A stretch of 64,000 nt of DNA from Muricea muricata (GCA_963855995.1 OY979725.1:3348001-3412000), one strand, 5' to 3'. Counted from the stretch's first letter, positions 12,413-24,893 are shown. Numbers and translations are program-made. The notes: generated by a model from the letters alone, not told the origin.

Positions 12413-13116
12413 TATCACCGATTTGTATATATATACCTCATGCTCTGCTGTTGCAGTGATTGTGGTTGAATTACGACCGGGTAGACACTATTGCCATGCG
12501 CACATGCATCTATATATAGGCTGCTGTTATTAACGTGCTGTATAAGTTTTATCATATCAAAATATAATTTGCGTGGTCATTTATGCAATCAGCGAAAAAC
12601 ATTTCCATTTATTTAATACTTATCGTGTCTGTAGTGCCTCAGCAATAAAATTGTTCTTCGACATTAGATTTAAATAGTGATCTGTTTAGTTCAATGATAT
12701 ATATTGAACGCCATATAGCTGGGTCATTAAATTTGGAAATGTATGTTTGATCAGAATTTACATGGTCTTCTCCGAGTATAAGAGAAGGCTGATTTCAACA
12801 CACATTTATCTTTCAAATGTTCTACTTACAAAAATATGGGATTTTAAAATTCGTAACACCAGAAACCTACTGTATGCTCAAGTTGTGATCTTACCCATTT
12901 TTGTTATTGTGATATTGCATGCAAAAGACTCAATTGGATTTATTTAGAAATAAATTTGTGCATATAAATGTAATTACACTCAAAAGCAACTTCAAGATCT
13001 TCCTCGACAGAGTATGAGTAAATATTATTCGATGAAATGCGAACAAAAGCTCGCGAATGGGTTCGAATAACTTTGATTTAATCTAGCGTGTATATTTATA
13101 ATAATTCTTACCCCAG
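12413..13116 (+). repeat. Direct duplication, copy 2
   Basis: Collinear with 10700-11424, for example the shared GCGCACATGCATCTATATAT and ATGCGAACAAAAGCTCGCGA runs. Confidence 0.85.
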
Positions 13117-13409
13117 ACAAAAACCTATGGGGTTTGTGACAAGGGCAATTAGGTTTGACCAAAAACTCGTTGACTTGAGACATTTTGCATTGGCCACTAG
13201 ACTATATATGTTTGCTATCACGCGCTTGCCACTTAAATTGTTTAAGCGGGCTTTTCTCTAGCCTATAATTAATTCTAAAACATGAAAATAATTCAGAGCA
13301 AGGGAATTATCGTTCAGCTGCGTTGTTTATTTACCGCCACTTTGCCTTACCACCAGACCGCGTTGGCAATTACACTCGCCCTATTTTACCCGTTTTTAAC
13401 TGAATGAGC

Positions 13410-14603
13410 GTAGGTAACACAGTCTGCATATAGCATAAATGGCTGATAGTAGGTTTAATATAAAAGCGGTCTGAGCATGCACATTTTGTCTCGTGTAAAT
13501 GACCTAATCATTATGTACTATAATTAGGGATTCGTTGTGTTCTGTTCTGTTTGCTTGCATGGACGATATGCAAGAATTTAAAATATACGATCAAAGTTGG
13601 GCAAATGTTAATAATACAACAAAAGCATCGAGTAAAATACCTTTAAATTAAAAGACGTCTGCACTATGTACAGGTATCTTCATTCGGAGAAACGTGTGTT
13701 CCTTTACAGTTTTTCTACAGCATAATGAAATTTATCTTAATACTATTATTATCTTAAAAAATTATCTTAATGATATTGTTAAAAAGGTGATTTTCGTAAA
13801 TTATTGGAAGGGCTGTGTGTTTTTCACAATTTTTTACCTTAAAAGTTAAGTAAATAACTATAAATTTACTATAAGTTAACTATAAAATTCAGAATTCTAT
13901 ACCAGTTGTTGCCTGCAAATTAGTGCATGCCTAATATTTGCCAAGACATATTTAAAAAATCGATACCCGCGATACCTTGAATGTTGCAGGGCGAAGTGTC
14001 GTTGTTTGTCTTTTTTAATGCACTCTTTAAACTTGGCATTCTAAACGCATTACACACTGCGCCCTGCCGCGCGTAATACACATATGGAATAAAATTCGAT
14101 TTTTTTGGTCTTGTACTACACAGTTACAATTAATATATTGCTGAAGAACCTGCGGGTTATAAAAGTTACATGCAAGAGCGATCTTCTAAAGCAATTTTCA
14201 ATTTTTTGGCCTCATTTGAAATCAAACTTTGCGGAGGTTGAGATTTAGTGATAAGTGTGTCAGATATTGCCTTGGTAATAGTATGCAATGATAATGTCTA
14301 TGTTCCACTAGACACATTTGTTCACGCAACGCGAAACACTTTTACGTTTGCGATTTTACTATGGTCTATCATGCAGAAACTAATGCTGTTCTTCACAATC
14401 AGGAATAGTTTTAAATGACTAGGAGTCCGATTCATAGTAGTTTATTCAAAAAAATGAAATTAAAAAAATATAAACAAATCCTGAATCTCTCATTAGCATA
14501 ACCAGCTACCCGGTACCCGCTATCCGGTACCCACTATCCGGTACCCGGTATTCGCCACCCGCTACCCGGTACCCGCTACCCGTACCCGCGTTTTCCACCA
14601 TGC
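13410..14603. mobile_element. Fold-back element B, inverted and truncated copy of element A
   Basis: The reverse complement of this segment follows 8562-9760 of element A throughout. It ends with the same TACCCGCGTTTTCCACCATGCC terminus but lacks the second TIR on its left side. A and B form a large imperfect inverted pair. Confidence 0.75.
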
Positions 14604-15289
14604 CTAAAAAGGGTACCCTTCTTTCTGCTTTTTGCCCGGAAGCGATAAGCTCGAAAAAGCTGCCTTTTTCGCTGCTTTTCAATTCGCTGTGATAAGATGA
14701 AAAAAGGTGGACATTTTTTGACATATTTATCAAAAAAGGGTACCCTTTTGCACGTTATATCAAATTGATGGAAAACGCGAAAAAGGGTAGGAAATTCGTG
14801 TCAATCAAAAACAGTAAAAAGTAGAAACCTGAAATTTGTGCAAAATTCCATTTTCAAAAATCAAGATTTAGTGAAAAACGGGATTGCCGAAACCTACCAC
14901 TGATTCAACATCTCTAGTAACCAACATCTCCATGAAGGGATATATATGCGTCGAGAACAAGACGAGATGTTGAGGATTAAACTGAAGTGTTAGTTTACTT
15001 TTAAATGGTATTTGATTGACATGAAAAGTGGACGGACGATTTTTTTCAGGACACAGCGCCTTGTTTCAAACTTAATATTGACAACTTGGGAGAAGCAATG
15101 CCAACGCAACTGCTTGGCTTAACTGACGGCTTGTTTGCAGATCATAAAATGCAGACTTGCTACAAAACGTGTGATTTCTGTATTTTCGTCCAAAAACATC
15201 AATCCGCACATTCGATCCAGCCAAGACGCCAAGTCCTCTCTGGATTCGGTAGCGGGCTGGGTTAGATTGAGTTTCAAATTGCGGCTTAG
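14604..15289. other. No gene seen
   Basis: Holds a pair of AAAAAGGGTACCCTT palindromes (about 14607 and 14735) next to fold-back element B. Otherwise unremarkable. Confidence 0.45.
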
Positions 15290-15297
15290 CTTTCAGC

Positions 15298-15727
15298 CAG
15301 GGTTGGCAGGCTTTTGCGCATGCACAAAGCCAAATGACGTTTTAAAAAAGGCCAAATTTAACAAAATAAGGCCAAATTTTACCTTTTTTCAAAAAAGCCG
15401 CCAATAAGAGCCAAATTTTATCAATGCTTTGACATGGTAATGGTATCAATCAGATTTGGTCCTGCTAATTTCTAAATATTCTAAATTTAAGTTCAAAAGT
15501 CTTCAACTTCACAAAAAATTATACAGTTTTATGTTGAACACATACATAAAATAACGCGTATTTACACGAATGTTTTTACGGCATTGACAGTTTTTAGTTA
15601 AATCTAGTCACTCGATAACAAAGCCAAAATAAAGCCAAAAGGCCAAACATTTTTTCAAGGCCAAAGAAGAAATAAAAAAGCCAAAATCGAGTTATTTGGC
15701 CTTAAAAAAGCCAAGTTAATAACCCTG
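15298..15727. mobile_element. hAT-like MITE, 430 bp
   Basis: Begins CAGGGTTGGCAGGC and ends TTATTAACCCTG, the CAGGGTT terminus usual for hAT elements. It is flanked by a perfect 8-bp duplication CTTTCAGC (15290-15297 and 15728-15735), the length expected for hAT. The interior is rich in GGCCAAA/AAGCCAAA blocks and noncoding. Confidence 0.88.
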
Positions 15728-15735
15728 CTTTCAGC

Positions 15736-16540
15736 TACAAGTAAAGACTGATAAACACAGGCAGTGCTTGGATAAGCAGCAGATGTCAGGTTGATTGGAA
15801 CTTGAGCAAATAGAAATCGTAACACGAAACCTGCAAGTGAAGGAAACGCAAATATCAAATGACATAAGCGTTGTCATGATCAGTGTATATGTGCAGCATT
15901 AGACCAAATTCTCATCGTAACTGCGTTACTATATATGTTAGGATGGCGATTTTATCTTATCACAGTGCATCACAATTGATCTAATAAGGAATGTATACAA
16001 ATACGATGTCGCTGCTCTGCGCTGCTGCTCTGTCGATGAGTACGTCAACCGGGGCAAAGCCACAATATGACAAAGGTAAGTTTATTATGCAGAGTTGTAT
16101 CAAATGTCCAGCGAGTAAACGACGCAAAAATAGATCGACGTGTGACAGAACGGGATTTTTTTGAGAAATTACCAGATTTACTTAGTATAATAACTGCTAA
16201 GATAGGCTCTTTCACAAGGTATTTACTACACTCAATATTGTGTACAATCTTGCTAATAGTAACTAGGGGTCGTCGTCGATTACTACAAGCTGAAAACACT
16301 TGAGTATTTCACAGGTGAACCAAATGATAATATCAGGAAATCAAGCGTTCTTTAAGCAGTTATACATTGTGTACTCTAACAGAAAAGGCAGTCGTTCCAA
16401 CCACACATAGTACGCATACTGAGTCGATAGATGGACTCAAAAGGCCTGAATTTTGCCCGAAAGCTGAGGCAGCGCATGCGCTTTCAGGCAGTCGATGAGT
16501 TTTGCATAGTGAACTTCATATAATAATACCTGGCACGATA
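15736..16540. other. No gene seen
   Basis: Both strands are open for about 80 codons at 16045-16303, without recognised motif. No feature supported. Confidence 0.45.
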
Positions 16541-16778
16541 ACTTGGCCGCGATCTTTGAAGCCAAATCGAAGGCCGTCATCCATTTTCAAACGCTCTTTT
16601 CAATCGTAGAATAGCGCCCTTTTAACCCTGTTTTAAGTCTAGAAGATATTTGACTCAAAACAAGATTAAAAGTGCGCTCTACATTTGAAAACTGAGTTTG
16701 AAAATGGATGGCGTCTGCGGCTCCTGGTTACCAATGGCGGCCTTCAATTTGGATTCAAAGATGGCGGCCAAGTTTTCG
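16541..16778. repeat. Imperfect inverted repeat element
   Basis: TAACTTGGCCGCGATCTTTG with CATCCATTTTCAAACGC at the left is mirrored by GAAAATGGATGGCG and CAAAGATGGCGGCCAAGTT at the right, with about 40 extra bp in the right arm. Confidence 0.65.
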
Positions 16779-17285
16779 TTCTGCGTAAAATTATAGAGTT
16801 GACAGGTTTTGGATAATGTCCATGCGATGCGGCCATATTTTTCGATAATCTTTGAGATCTTGGTTTGGGGAGTTTTATAGTGTAGGAAAGTTTTATAGTA
16901 TATAAAAAAAGAACGTGTTCTTGTTGAGGATAATACGCCACTGATGTCCAGGCCCAGTCCCTGAAAAGGGGTCACACGGCATCGAAAACAGTACCTCATT
17001 TTTACCATTTGAACTTGGTGTAACTTCGTGAGAGATGGTCATATCGAAAAATAGTTTTCAGTACGAAACTCCCCGAACTAGATCTTTACAAAATTATAAA
17101 ACAAAACAAATGGCTACGTCGGCCCTTTAAAACAGGAACTTTAATATACACACAACGATGAAAGACAATGTGAAAAAAAACTTGATTAACAAGCGCACAC
17201 AATAGACAACTCCCACGATAGAACAAATTTTGATCCAGACAACACGAACAACTGAAGAGAGCATCTTAAAATTAGTAAAGCTGCA

Positions 17286-17764
17286 AAGTTTGGTGGCATA
17301 ATGTTGTATAATACGGAAAGCATAGCCGTGAATTTTGTGTATATTTGCACTACACACGGAATGGGAAAAGCCTACCACTTTCGTTCACATTGCGAAGATC
17401 AAAATTTATCTGCCATGGGATTGTGTATTAGATCGCTTCAAATCTTTTTCCAATCGGAAAGGAACGAATTTTGGCATGAATAAAGTCTTCCACCTGGTAC
17501 CTGCGGGAGAAAATTAAAATGCGCATACTTGCTCCGAAAGTCATAAAACATTTATGCGACGAAACACATGCATCCTACATAGAAACAGCTGTTTTGTTTT
17601 TGCACCTTTCAAAACATCGTGTCGCAAGGCAACAACATTATATCGAGAGATTCGAACAGTTGCACTCGTGGGCGTCGAAACGAAGATATATTCGCTCGGA
17701 TAATTTTATAACATCAAGCTCAAAACAAAGCTTGGGTGTAACGAAACTGTACTACAGTAAGTAA
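17286..17764 (+). other. Open stretch with a possible exon end, unassigned
   Basis: Frames at 17301-17483 and 17519-17764 (81 codons) are open, and the second ends near a good donor (TACTACA|GTAAGT at 17759). No homology is recognised and no partner exon was found. It could be a lineage-specific exon or chance. Confidence 0.2.
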
Positions 17765-18480
17765 CGCGCTTTAATTGATTAAATTTATCTTCAACTCAAC
17801 AGTATTTAAAGCGGAAAGGTTATATGCATAATCTATAACTCTTCTGCGGAAGAACTCGACAGAATTTTATCTCCAACTCGTTTGCTAAATTTTCCTGTGA
17901 CTTGAGACCATGTAACAAGGCCATTATTCAGTTTCCAATTTATAATGCGTGCAACAATAATAAACATAGATTTCTCACGTCAGCTTGTATTAATGCCTCT
18001 GTGTTTTCTTTAATTATGAGAAAATAATGGACTTTTAAATGCACGTTTAACAAAACATTCATCCAAATCATGCAGTAATTTCTGCACATTTGGGAGAATA
18101 ATTCGCGCAAATACACACAATGACGTGCGCGAATTAATCTTTTGTAACTGCGCGGGTCGTTTTCTACTTGTAATCATGCAAACCTGATATATAAATGCTT
18201 AAAATCAGTTGTGTATTTTAGGTCTATGTAATATACCAAGTATATATTCCACTGAGCTTAGGGAACGTTTGAGAAACCTTAAAATGACGATTAGGGCAAA
18301 CCCTCCCTGGCTGAGGGCCGATTTATGGACTATGGTAATCCAAACATGATCTAAAACAAAACCGATTAACTCGTGTGCATAAATTGGTTCTGTAATTCGT
18401 TTCACTACTTTTGATGGTAAGATGTTCTTGGCCCTGCAGATATAGAAAACGTAATCCCAAGATTAACATCGCGAAACTCA

Positions 18481-18680
18481 GGGGCCAGTTGTTCAAAGCT
18501 GGATTAGCGCTAACGGCCTGGGTTAAAGTTAAGCCACTCTTTTAGTTTCTGTATTTGTATACGTCGTTTTGTTCCAAAACGTAAGGAATTGAATCTAATA
18601 TTGATGCAGACAAGATTTTTTTTTTGATCCAGACACCCCATGCAGAGTTGAGCTAGCCGGATTTTCAACAACTGGCTCCA
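18481..18680. mobile_element. MITE with GGGGCCAGTTGTTC termini
   Basis: Left GGGGCCAGTTGTTCAAAGC and right CAACAACTGGCTCC are inverted. Noncoding, about 200 bp. Confidence 0.65.
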
Positions 18681-18685
18681 GCATA

Positions 18686-18832
18686 CGGATCAAGACGAGA
18701 ATAAGTTAGTGATATTTTGATCAGCAAAATCATATCAGCCAGCCTGTCTGATTCATCTGTAATGCCCCCAGTCTGTCTGATTTTTCAGTAAAATCGAAAT
18801 ATCAAACTTATTCAGTTATTCTCGTCTTGTTC
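18686..18832. repeat. Inverted-repeat element
   Basis: AAGACGAGAATAAG ... GATATTTTGAT at the left is mirrored by ATCGAAATATCAAACTTATT ... TATTCTCGTCTT at the right. The centre holds two GTCTGTCTGATT copies. MITE-like and noncoding. Confidence 0.6.
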
Positions 18833-19066
18833 TAATCGGTATCCAGTGGCTTTCAAGATGCTAATCTTTAGGGGTTTTTTTATTCTCGGCTGGTATTGGT
18901 TATTGGCCCATGTATGCTATGATTACTTATGCGTTTGCCACTGTCTGGTCAACTAGAGCAGCTGTGTTTAATGACTTTTTGATGTACTTGAGGACGCACC
19001 GGGACCAAATGCTTTTTGCTTCCTATTTATGTTGAGCACGTGCAGAATTCGTGATCACTCAAGTAT

Positions 19067-19232
19067 GCCCCCCCCCCCTCCCCCTTCATCCCAATGCAGT
19101 GTTTTGGGCACATGGCACTTGGTCCTACCTTTCCAACTATCATGTTATTACCCCCCCCCCTCCCCCAATGCTGTATTTGAGACATTGTGCGCTGAACACA
19201 ATGCACTTAGTCCTAACTTTCTAACTATCATA
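19067..19232 (+). repeat. C-rich tandem duplication of about 82 bp
   Basis: Two copies each start with a C-run plus TCCCCC and continue through TTGG/TTAGTCCTA and CAACTATCAT-like sequence. The long C runs make nearby frames proline-rich artefacts. Confidence 0.6.
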
Positions 19233-19239
19233 ACAACTC

Positions 19240-20260
19240 CCATGGAGTGTTCGAAGAAATTACCCAGAGACCACCCCTTTCCGAAACTCCCTAGATGGCT
19301 TACGCCTTCGGTGCTCGACCATGCCCCTCCCACACGCATCACACAAATTACGCTCTGTAGTCCCTGCTGCGACAATCAAAATTCAGCTTGGCTAGAGCCC
19401 AGCTGCAAGCGACGATGACTGGTATTCAATTACAGAGATTTGCCATGGGACGCTTGCCTTCACCTGGTCACAGAGTGGTGAATGACAGTAGGGTCACTCA
19501 GCAGTGCAAAGTGCCGCCCTGTTTTTATGCAGTTTACTGACTGCGACCAACCCGTTCAGCGTTCTTATTCGCCAGAAATGCAATTGACTGGCTGGGATAA
19601 TGCTGACATGCGTAATGTGACATGCGCAGACACACAAACTTCAATAGAGTGGCCCTACTGTCCATTCCCTATATTGGTGGGGTTGGCTACTCTGATAAAA
19701 AATCAGACTTAATACAACTTGATATTGCGAGGCTTGCTGCAAGTTATTGAAATAACTTACATCAAGTTCGCTAATAAAAAGTCCTAACAATCAACATCCC
19801 TGTTGGCAACGTACGGCAGGGTCATTAAGCCAGAGCAGCGATGCGAACGCATCCTGATATCGGCTTGATGCATGGTAACAAGCCTGAAGTGGAATAGCTT
19901 TGCGCGTTTTTAGTGTTTAATCGCGGACAAAATATCACTGAACACTGATCATCGCCGAGGTTTTCCATGAACCAGAACTGTAGGCTTAAAAGACATCTAA
20001 GCATCAAGTTTTCACGAAAATCATTCACGAATTAAATTGCGTTCGTTGCAGCCTGCAATCTTTGCCCCGTCACTTAAAATTTACGATAATCCCAACACGA
20101 AGCGCTTAAAATGATTTATAATATCGCAGTGTAAATAAGCGCCTTGTAAATATTCTATTGAAGTGATTTAGCGTGCAGACTGAAGTACGTTTGCGATCAA
20201 CGTCATTATTTATGATTCCTAACCACGTTGTCTTGTGATAGGCAGAGGACTATTGATCGT
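19240..20260. other. Upstream region of the CH-filamin-Grx gene; no other gene seen
   Basis: No motif-bearing exon recognised. A short inverted pair around CAGTAGGGTCACT (19486) and GTGGCCCTACTG (19649) is present. The promoter presumably lies here but cannot be placed. Confidence 0.4.
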
Positions 20261-23200
20261 ATGGAAATGAGACAGAAACGAATAAGTGTTTATAAAACAA
20301 TGATGCGTCGTCGTACCTTGACGAATTGGGCGAACAGCGTGTTGAGATCGGCGGACAAACAAATTGTTGACATTTTTAATCCGAACGAGCGAGTGTTGCT
20401 CGAAGGATTGTCGCAAATCGTTCTCGCCAGATCCGCGGAGAAATTTAAAGACGTGCTGTCGTCCCGGGAAAGGAAAGAAGACCAACGAAAGGCGGTCCTG
20501 AGCAAAGCTGAAGAGTTTAAGAGGAATTATTTCAAGGCCGAGCAAGGGCAAGGTAATTATAGAAACACGTTTAATCACATTTGGAGTTTTAATCTTCCCT
20601 TGAGCGAATTAATGTTTTTCATTTTTTAAATGTTCCTGTTTTTATTTTGTCAATGTCACCAAAGTATTGATCGATGGATTGTTTCCGTTTCAAAGACGAG
20701 CTTTCACAATGCAAAGTTGCTTATGCTTGAAAACCAAATGCTATAAATTTAGCACGCACGAAACTTTGAACCCACAATTCACGAGGACTGGTCCATTTCA
20801 CGCATACTGCATTGCATTTTATCGCGATCAACAACTTAAAGACGACGAGTAAATTCAACTTTAAAAAGTGCGAACAAAGTTTTACCATCTAGAATTTATT
20901 CATATATACATGCACGTATGATGGACTCGAAATTATAAACAATACACTTTGCCATGCTGCAAATTTGAACGAAAAAATTTGATCTATTTTTTCGTCCTGA
21001 GAATGAACCGAACAAAGACCTCGCTTTAGGAGTCGTGAACAATAGGAAGGCGATCAGTTAGCAGACAAGTCCCTTGACTCCCGCTGTATGCAATTGTCTG
21101 ATCATAATTTTATCCCCGTGTCGCAAAGCGACACACTGAAGATTATGAACAGTTTCATTCCGCAAAGTTTACTTTGAGATTTCAACTTTTCGTTAACAAC
21201 ACTGGTACAATAAAAGATGACCCTTATATATACAGCAGCTAACCTCTACGAAGAACTCGTCTCTGCAAGTTAAATCTTTTAAGCCTAAGCAACGTCAGCT
21301 TAGCTTAGCTCAGACCTAGACTTCGTTCACCTCCCTCAAATATGCAATTTTACCTTCGACATAAGTGTTGCATGTAACAAAGTGTGTATATTACATTATA
21401 AATGAAAAAAATTAAAATTGTTTCATTCGTACTTATTGAAATGATGAAAAGGTTACTTGCCCTGAAACAAATGTTAGGCTTTGTTACAGGCACACGTACA
21501 GCGATCAATTCACGTGGCGAGACAACAAAGAATAAATATTGGCTGACAATAGCTCAAATGCTAAGCATTGAGCATGCTAAAATTCCTAGCAAATGTACGT
21601 TCTAAGCCCTTATCTCTGTTTGCAATAGAGGTTGAGACACTTAAGTTCGACTTGAGCATTAATGAACGTGCACCAAAGGATATATACAAAGCCGAAGAAA
21701 TTCAATTATTTAAGACGGAATCACGCAGTCGGCTTTCGACTGTTTTTAAATGCAAATTTCGTTCGCATTTAAAGGAAACGACATTGAATAATTAAAAAAG
21801 TGGGCCGGGGGAGGCTGAAGTGCATTGTCAACACATGGAGTGAACAAAGATGTGAGATGGCATATGACTTTGTTGAGATAAGCGATGGATAAATACGTCA
21901 GTCAGATTCTCACTCGAGAACAAACTTTTAAATATTTAGGAATAACTTTCTCAGAAAATCTGACCTGGACTGACCATTTAAGTAACATCTCAACGAAAAT
22001 TAACCAACGAATTGGATTGTTAAGAAGAGTTAAAATGTTCATCCCATTAAAAGCTCGACTTACTATCTACAATGCCCTCATACTCCCACTATTTGATTAC
22101 GGAGACATTGTATGGGGTGACAAGAACAACACTTCCCTTATGGACCAACTACAAATTCTCCAGAACAAAGCTGCGAAGACTATTCTTGATGCTCCTTACC
22201 TTTCTTCCTCAACTGAAGCGCTCTCAAAACTAAACTGGCATCCACTTACCCACCGTCGCTACTTACACCGAATGTTAACCATCTACAAACTGGAAAATAA
22301 TCCAACAGAATTTAGTTTTAATCTACCTAAAACTAACCATTTTTATAACACCAGACGTAGAGACGATATCTATCTTGGCAAACCAAAGACCAACTGGGGA
22401 AAGCAGAAGCTGTTGTATCAGGCATGCAAAGAGTACAATGCTTTGGATCATACTGTTAAATCGATTCCCGAAATAGCTAGGTTTAGAAATATACTTTTTA
22501 GAACTCCGTATCCATGATCTAAATGAAACTCCTTTTGAAACTCGCTCTTTCTTTTATATAAAATTAGCTTAGACAATCTTAGTTCATTTTGCATTGCTTA
22601 TCATGTACTTATACGTAATAACTATATCCTGCATGCTTATTTTATATTATAGACCTGTGTATTTCAATATTTTCTCAGGGACCTTCTAAAAAACACATAA
22701 TGTGATGTTGGTTTCTCCTGAATAAATAATATTATCTATCTATCTATCTATCTATCTAGTCAGAATCCATAATCACGTTCTATATAAATAGTTAGAAAAC
22801 GTCCTAAACCCATGATATGGCCTGTATTGCTGTAATCAAGCTACAGTAGGATAGTAAAAACATCTAGACATTGAGATATTACACTACAGGGCTCAAAAAT
22901 TAAAGCGTATCACATCAGCATCATTAGCACATGCCTTTTCAATCCATTCCTTCAATTGTCTATGGCTTGCGACTGCTAATGTAGTTCACCCACTCATGCA
23001 TTTTCTTTTCTTAGATGTGAACCGGCAAACTGTCATCCAGTTTATTTGGGATCTTATACAGTTCTTCCACATTTGCCCGGGCAAGGAACTATGGAAGATT
23101 GATAAAACACCCATGAATGCTAAAGAAATTTTGCTAAGCTGGACAAACAGCAAACTTAGTGGGAGAAAAGTCAAAAACTTCACGACCGACTGGAATGATG

Positions 23201-24594
23201 GGACTTTGCTATGCGAGCTCGTCAATTCACTCGAACCAGGCCTCATTCCAGCGCGGCTATACCTTCAAGGTAGTTGGCCTCAGAGGAATGCTGAAGTTGC
23301 CATGGAAACGGCCGAGAAGCACTGGGGCATACCTAGGATAATATCCCCGGATGACATGATATCCAGCGAAGTTGATGAGCTCAGCGTGATGACGTACATC
23401 GCGCTAATTTTTGAACATGACTTACAAAGAATGTTGGCCAATCAGAACACGCATTTGAGTAACGGTCACATCGATGACGACGAAAGCACAGGAAGTGAGG
23501 ACAAACAAAATGGCGTCGATGATGACCACCATACTTCAGAATATATCGAGGAAAACATCGCACATAAACCAGAGCTAGGAAAAGTTGGCAAGGAAATAGA
23601 ATATAGACTGGATCTACATGATGTCAATGCGAATGAAATCACGGTTTCCGTCGAGTTTAAGCCTGCCGAAAAACTAACGCAAGACTACAAACCCGATTTA
23701 AGGGTGTTCTCGATGGGCAAGGGTCGATTTCGGGTCAAGTACACACCCAATCTTGCGGGCAACTATCGCCTGAGTATGTACTACAAGGACGAACACATCG
23801 CAGACAGTCCATACTGTGTCCAAGTGTTACCGATGGAAAATGGGAGAACTGATTCAAACAACAATAACAATAGAAAGAACCCTTCGAAGGAGGAAATTTT
23901 GAGCAACGGATCGAAAGAACTTTTAACAAACAATGGCTTCTACGGGTTCGACGGCGAAGGTTTGAAACAAGCAACTGTTGGAAAGCTAGCAGTCTTCACG
24001 GTAATCACAGATAATCGTGATAAAGGACCTTTGAGCGTCTGCATAAACTGTCCTGCGGTTTCGCTACCTGTGCCACACGTGAAAACCACGTGCTCGGAGA
24101 ACTACTCTACTCATACCATAGCATACATGCCTACTTTAACGGGAACTTACAATATCTACGTGCGATGGGGTTTGAAGCTCATTAACGGTTCTCCTTTTAC
24201 GGTGTTAGTAGGGGACCACAAATCGGACGTTACGCCGTCGGCTTCCCAAGTTCGACAGAACGCGCGCAAACGACAGTCTGCCCAGTTTAGCCACATAAAG
24301 GTCTATCACTCCAGTTCATCTTTAGATCCGGACGTGATCCGGGAAACGGAACAGCTCGAGAAATTACTCCAACGCTACGGAATAACGAGGAACTCTTCCG
24401 ACGATATTTGGGTCAGCATCGACGTGGAATTACAAAAAGACGAAAGGGATTTGATATTCCGTCTGGCTGGCACCAGGAGACTGCCTTTGTTATTTATTCA
24501 CGAAGAATGCCTCGGCACCTTTGAAGACGTTTGCGAGTTGGACAGAAAAGATGAGTTAGAGGAGCGGTTGATGTATAAAATTAAAAAGGTTTAA
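20261..24594 (+). CDS. CH-CH-filamin-glutaredoxin-like protein, two exons
   Basis: Exons 20261-20552 and 23015-24594 join in phase 1 (CAAG|GTAATT donor, TTTTCTTTTCTTAG acceptor) to give 623 residues. Start is the first ATG after an in-frame stop at 20213. Residues about 19-118 are a divergent CH1 (begins RTLTNWANSVL, ends VIQFIWDLIQFF). Residues 133-238 are a clear CH2 (FTTDWNDGTLLCELVNSL, ending VDELSVMTYIALIF), so an actin-binding tandem CH pair is likely. An acidic linker follows. Filamin/Ig repeats lie at about 283-366 (VKYTPNLAGNYRLSMYYK) and 404-493 (YMPTLTGTYNIYVRWG). The last 100 residues (about 523-623) have a glutaredoxin fold signature: IKVYHSSSS at strand 1, RRLPLLFI with a cis-Pro-type LP, then CLGTFEDV. 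The CxxC site is absent, as in SH3BGR/GRXCR-type domains. The 3' end converges with the hydrolase gene. Function (actin-linked scaffold) is inferred from domains only. Confidence 0.87.
20553..23014 (+). other. Intron of the CH-filamin-Grx gene
   Basis: This 2.46-kb intron splits the CH1 domain between its middle and its last helix. Splicing it out restores a D-V-N-R junction in frame. It contains the truncated retrotransposon at about 21.8-22.76 kb. The remainder shows no coding exon that fits the phase, and direct exon 1 to exon 2 splicing already gives a continuous CH1. Confidence 0.8.
21820..22758 (+). mobile_element. 5'-truncated non-LTR retrotransposon with (TATC)n tail
   Basis: An open frame at 21885-22517 (210 residues) is the C-terminal end of a LINE reverse transcriptase. 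It has the characteristic run FKYLGITFSENLTWTDHL, then INQRIGLLRR, then YNALILPLFDYGDIVW. It lacks the catalytic YxDD block, so only the last part survived. The 3' UTR ends in six TATC units at 22733-22758, a microsatellite tail typical of CR1/L2-like elements. It sits in sense orientation in the host intron. The exact 5' truncation point is not visible to me. Confidence 0.85.
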
Positions 24595-24744
24595 GATGAT
24601 GTTCTCCATTTAATAAGGCAGGTAAAGGAACAAAAATGAATGAATACTCGTCATGTCTGGGGGATTGCATTTTGACCTTTATCTTGTACCGTTCATTAAA
24701 AAGCTACATGACAAAAAAACCAATTGTTTACGGTTGGCAAAAAA

Positions 24745-24893
24745 CAGGATTGAACAATGTTTTGCTGCCCACATTGTTCAAAAATGTCAACAATATAGTT
24801 CAACATTGTTACGGCTGATTCAGACTGGACAATGTTGTTCAATATTATTGACAACTATGAACAATGCGGACAGCAAAACATTGTTCAATCCTG
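24745..24893. repeat. Hairpin MITE between convergent genes
   Basis: CAGGATTGAACAATG ... CATTGTTCAATCCTG closes an imperfect hairpin with arms of about 72 bp built from variants of GAACAATGTT. About 150 nt past the stop of the CH-filamin-Grx gene, so it may be in its 3' UTR. Confidence 0.75.

Noticed and set aside
16679..17008. 109-codon minus-strand frame
   Set aside because: Starts outside and runs into an inverted-repeat element, with a second open frame on the same strand. No motif and no splice partner.
19029..19418. 129-codon proline-rich plus-strand frame
   Set aside because: The proline run is encoded by C homopolymers of a tandem duplication, and the opposite strand is open too.
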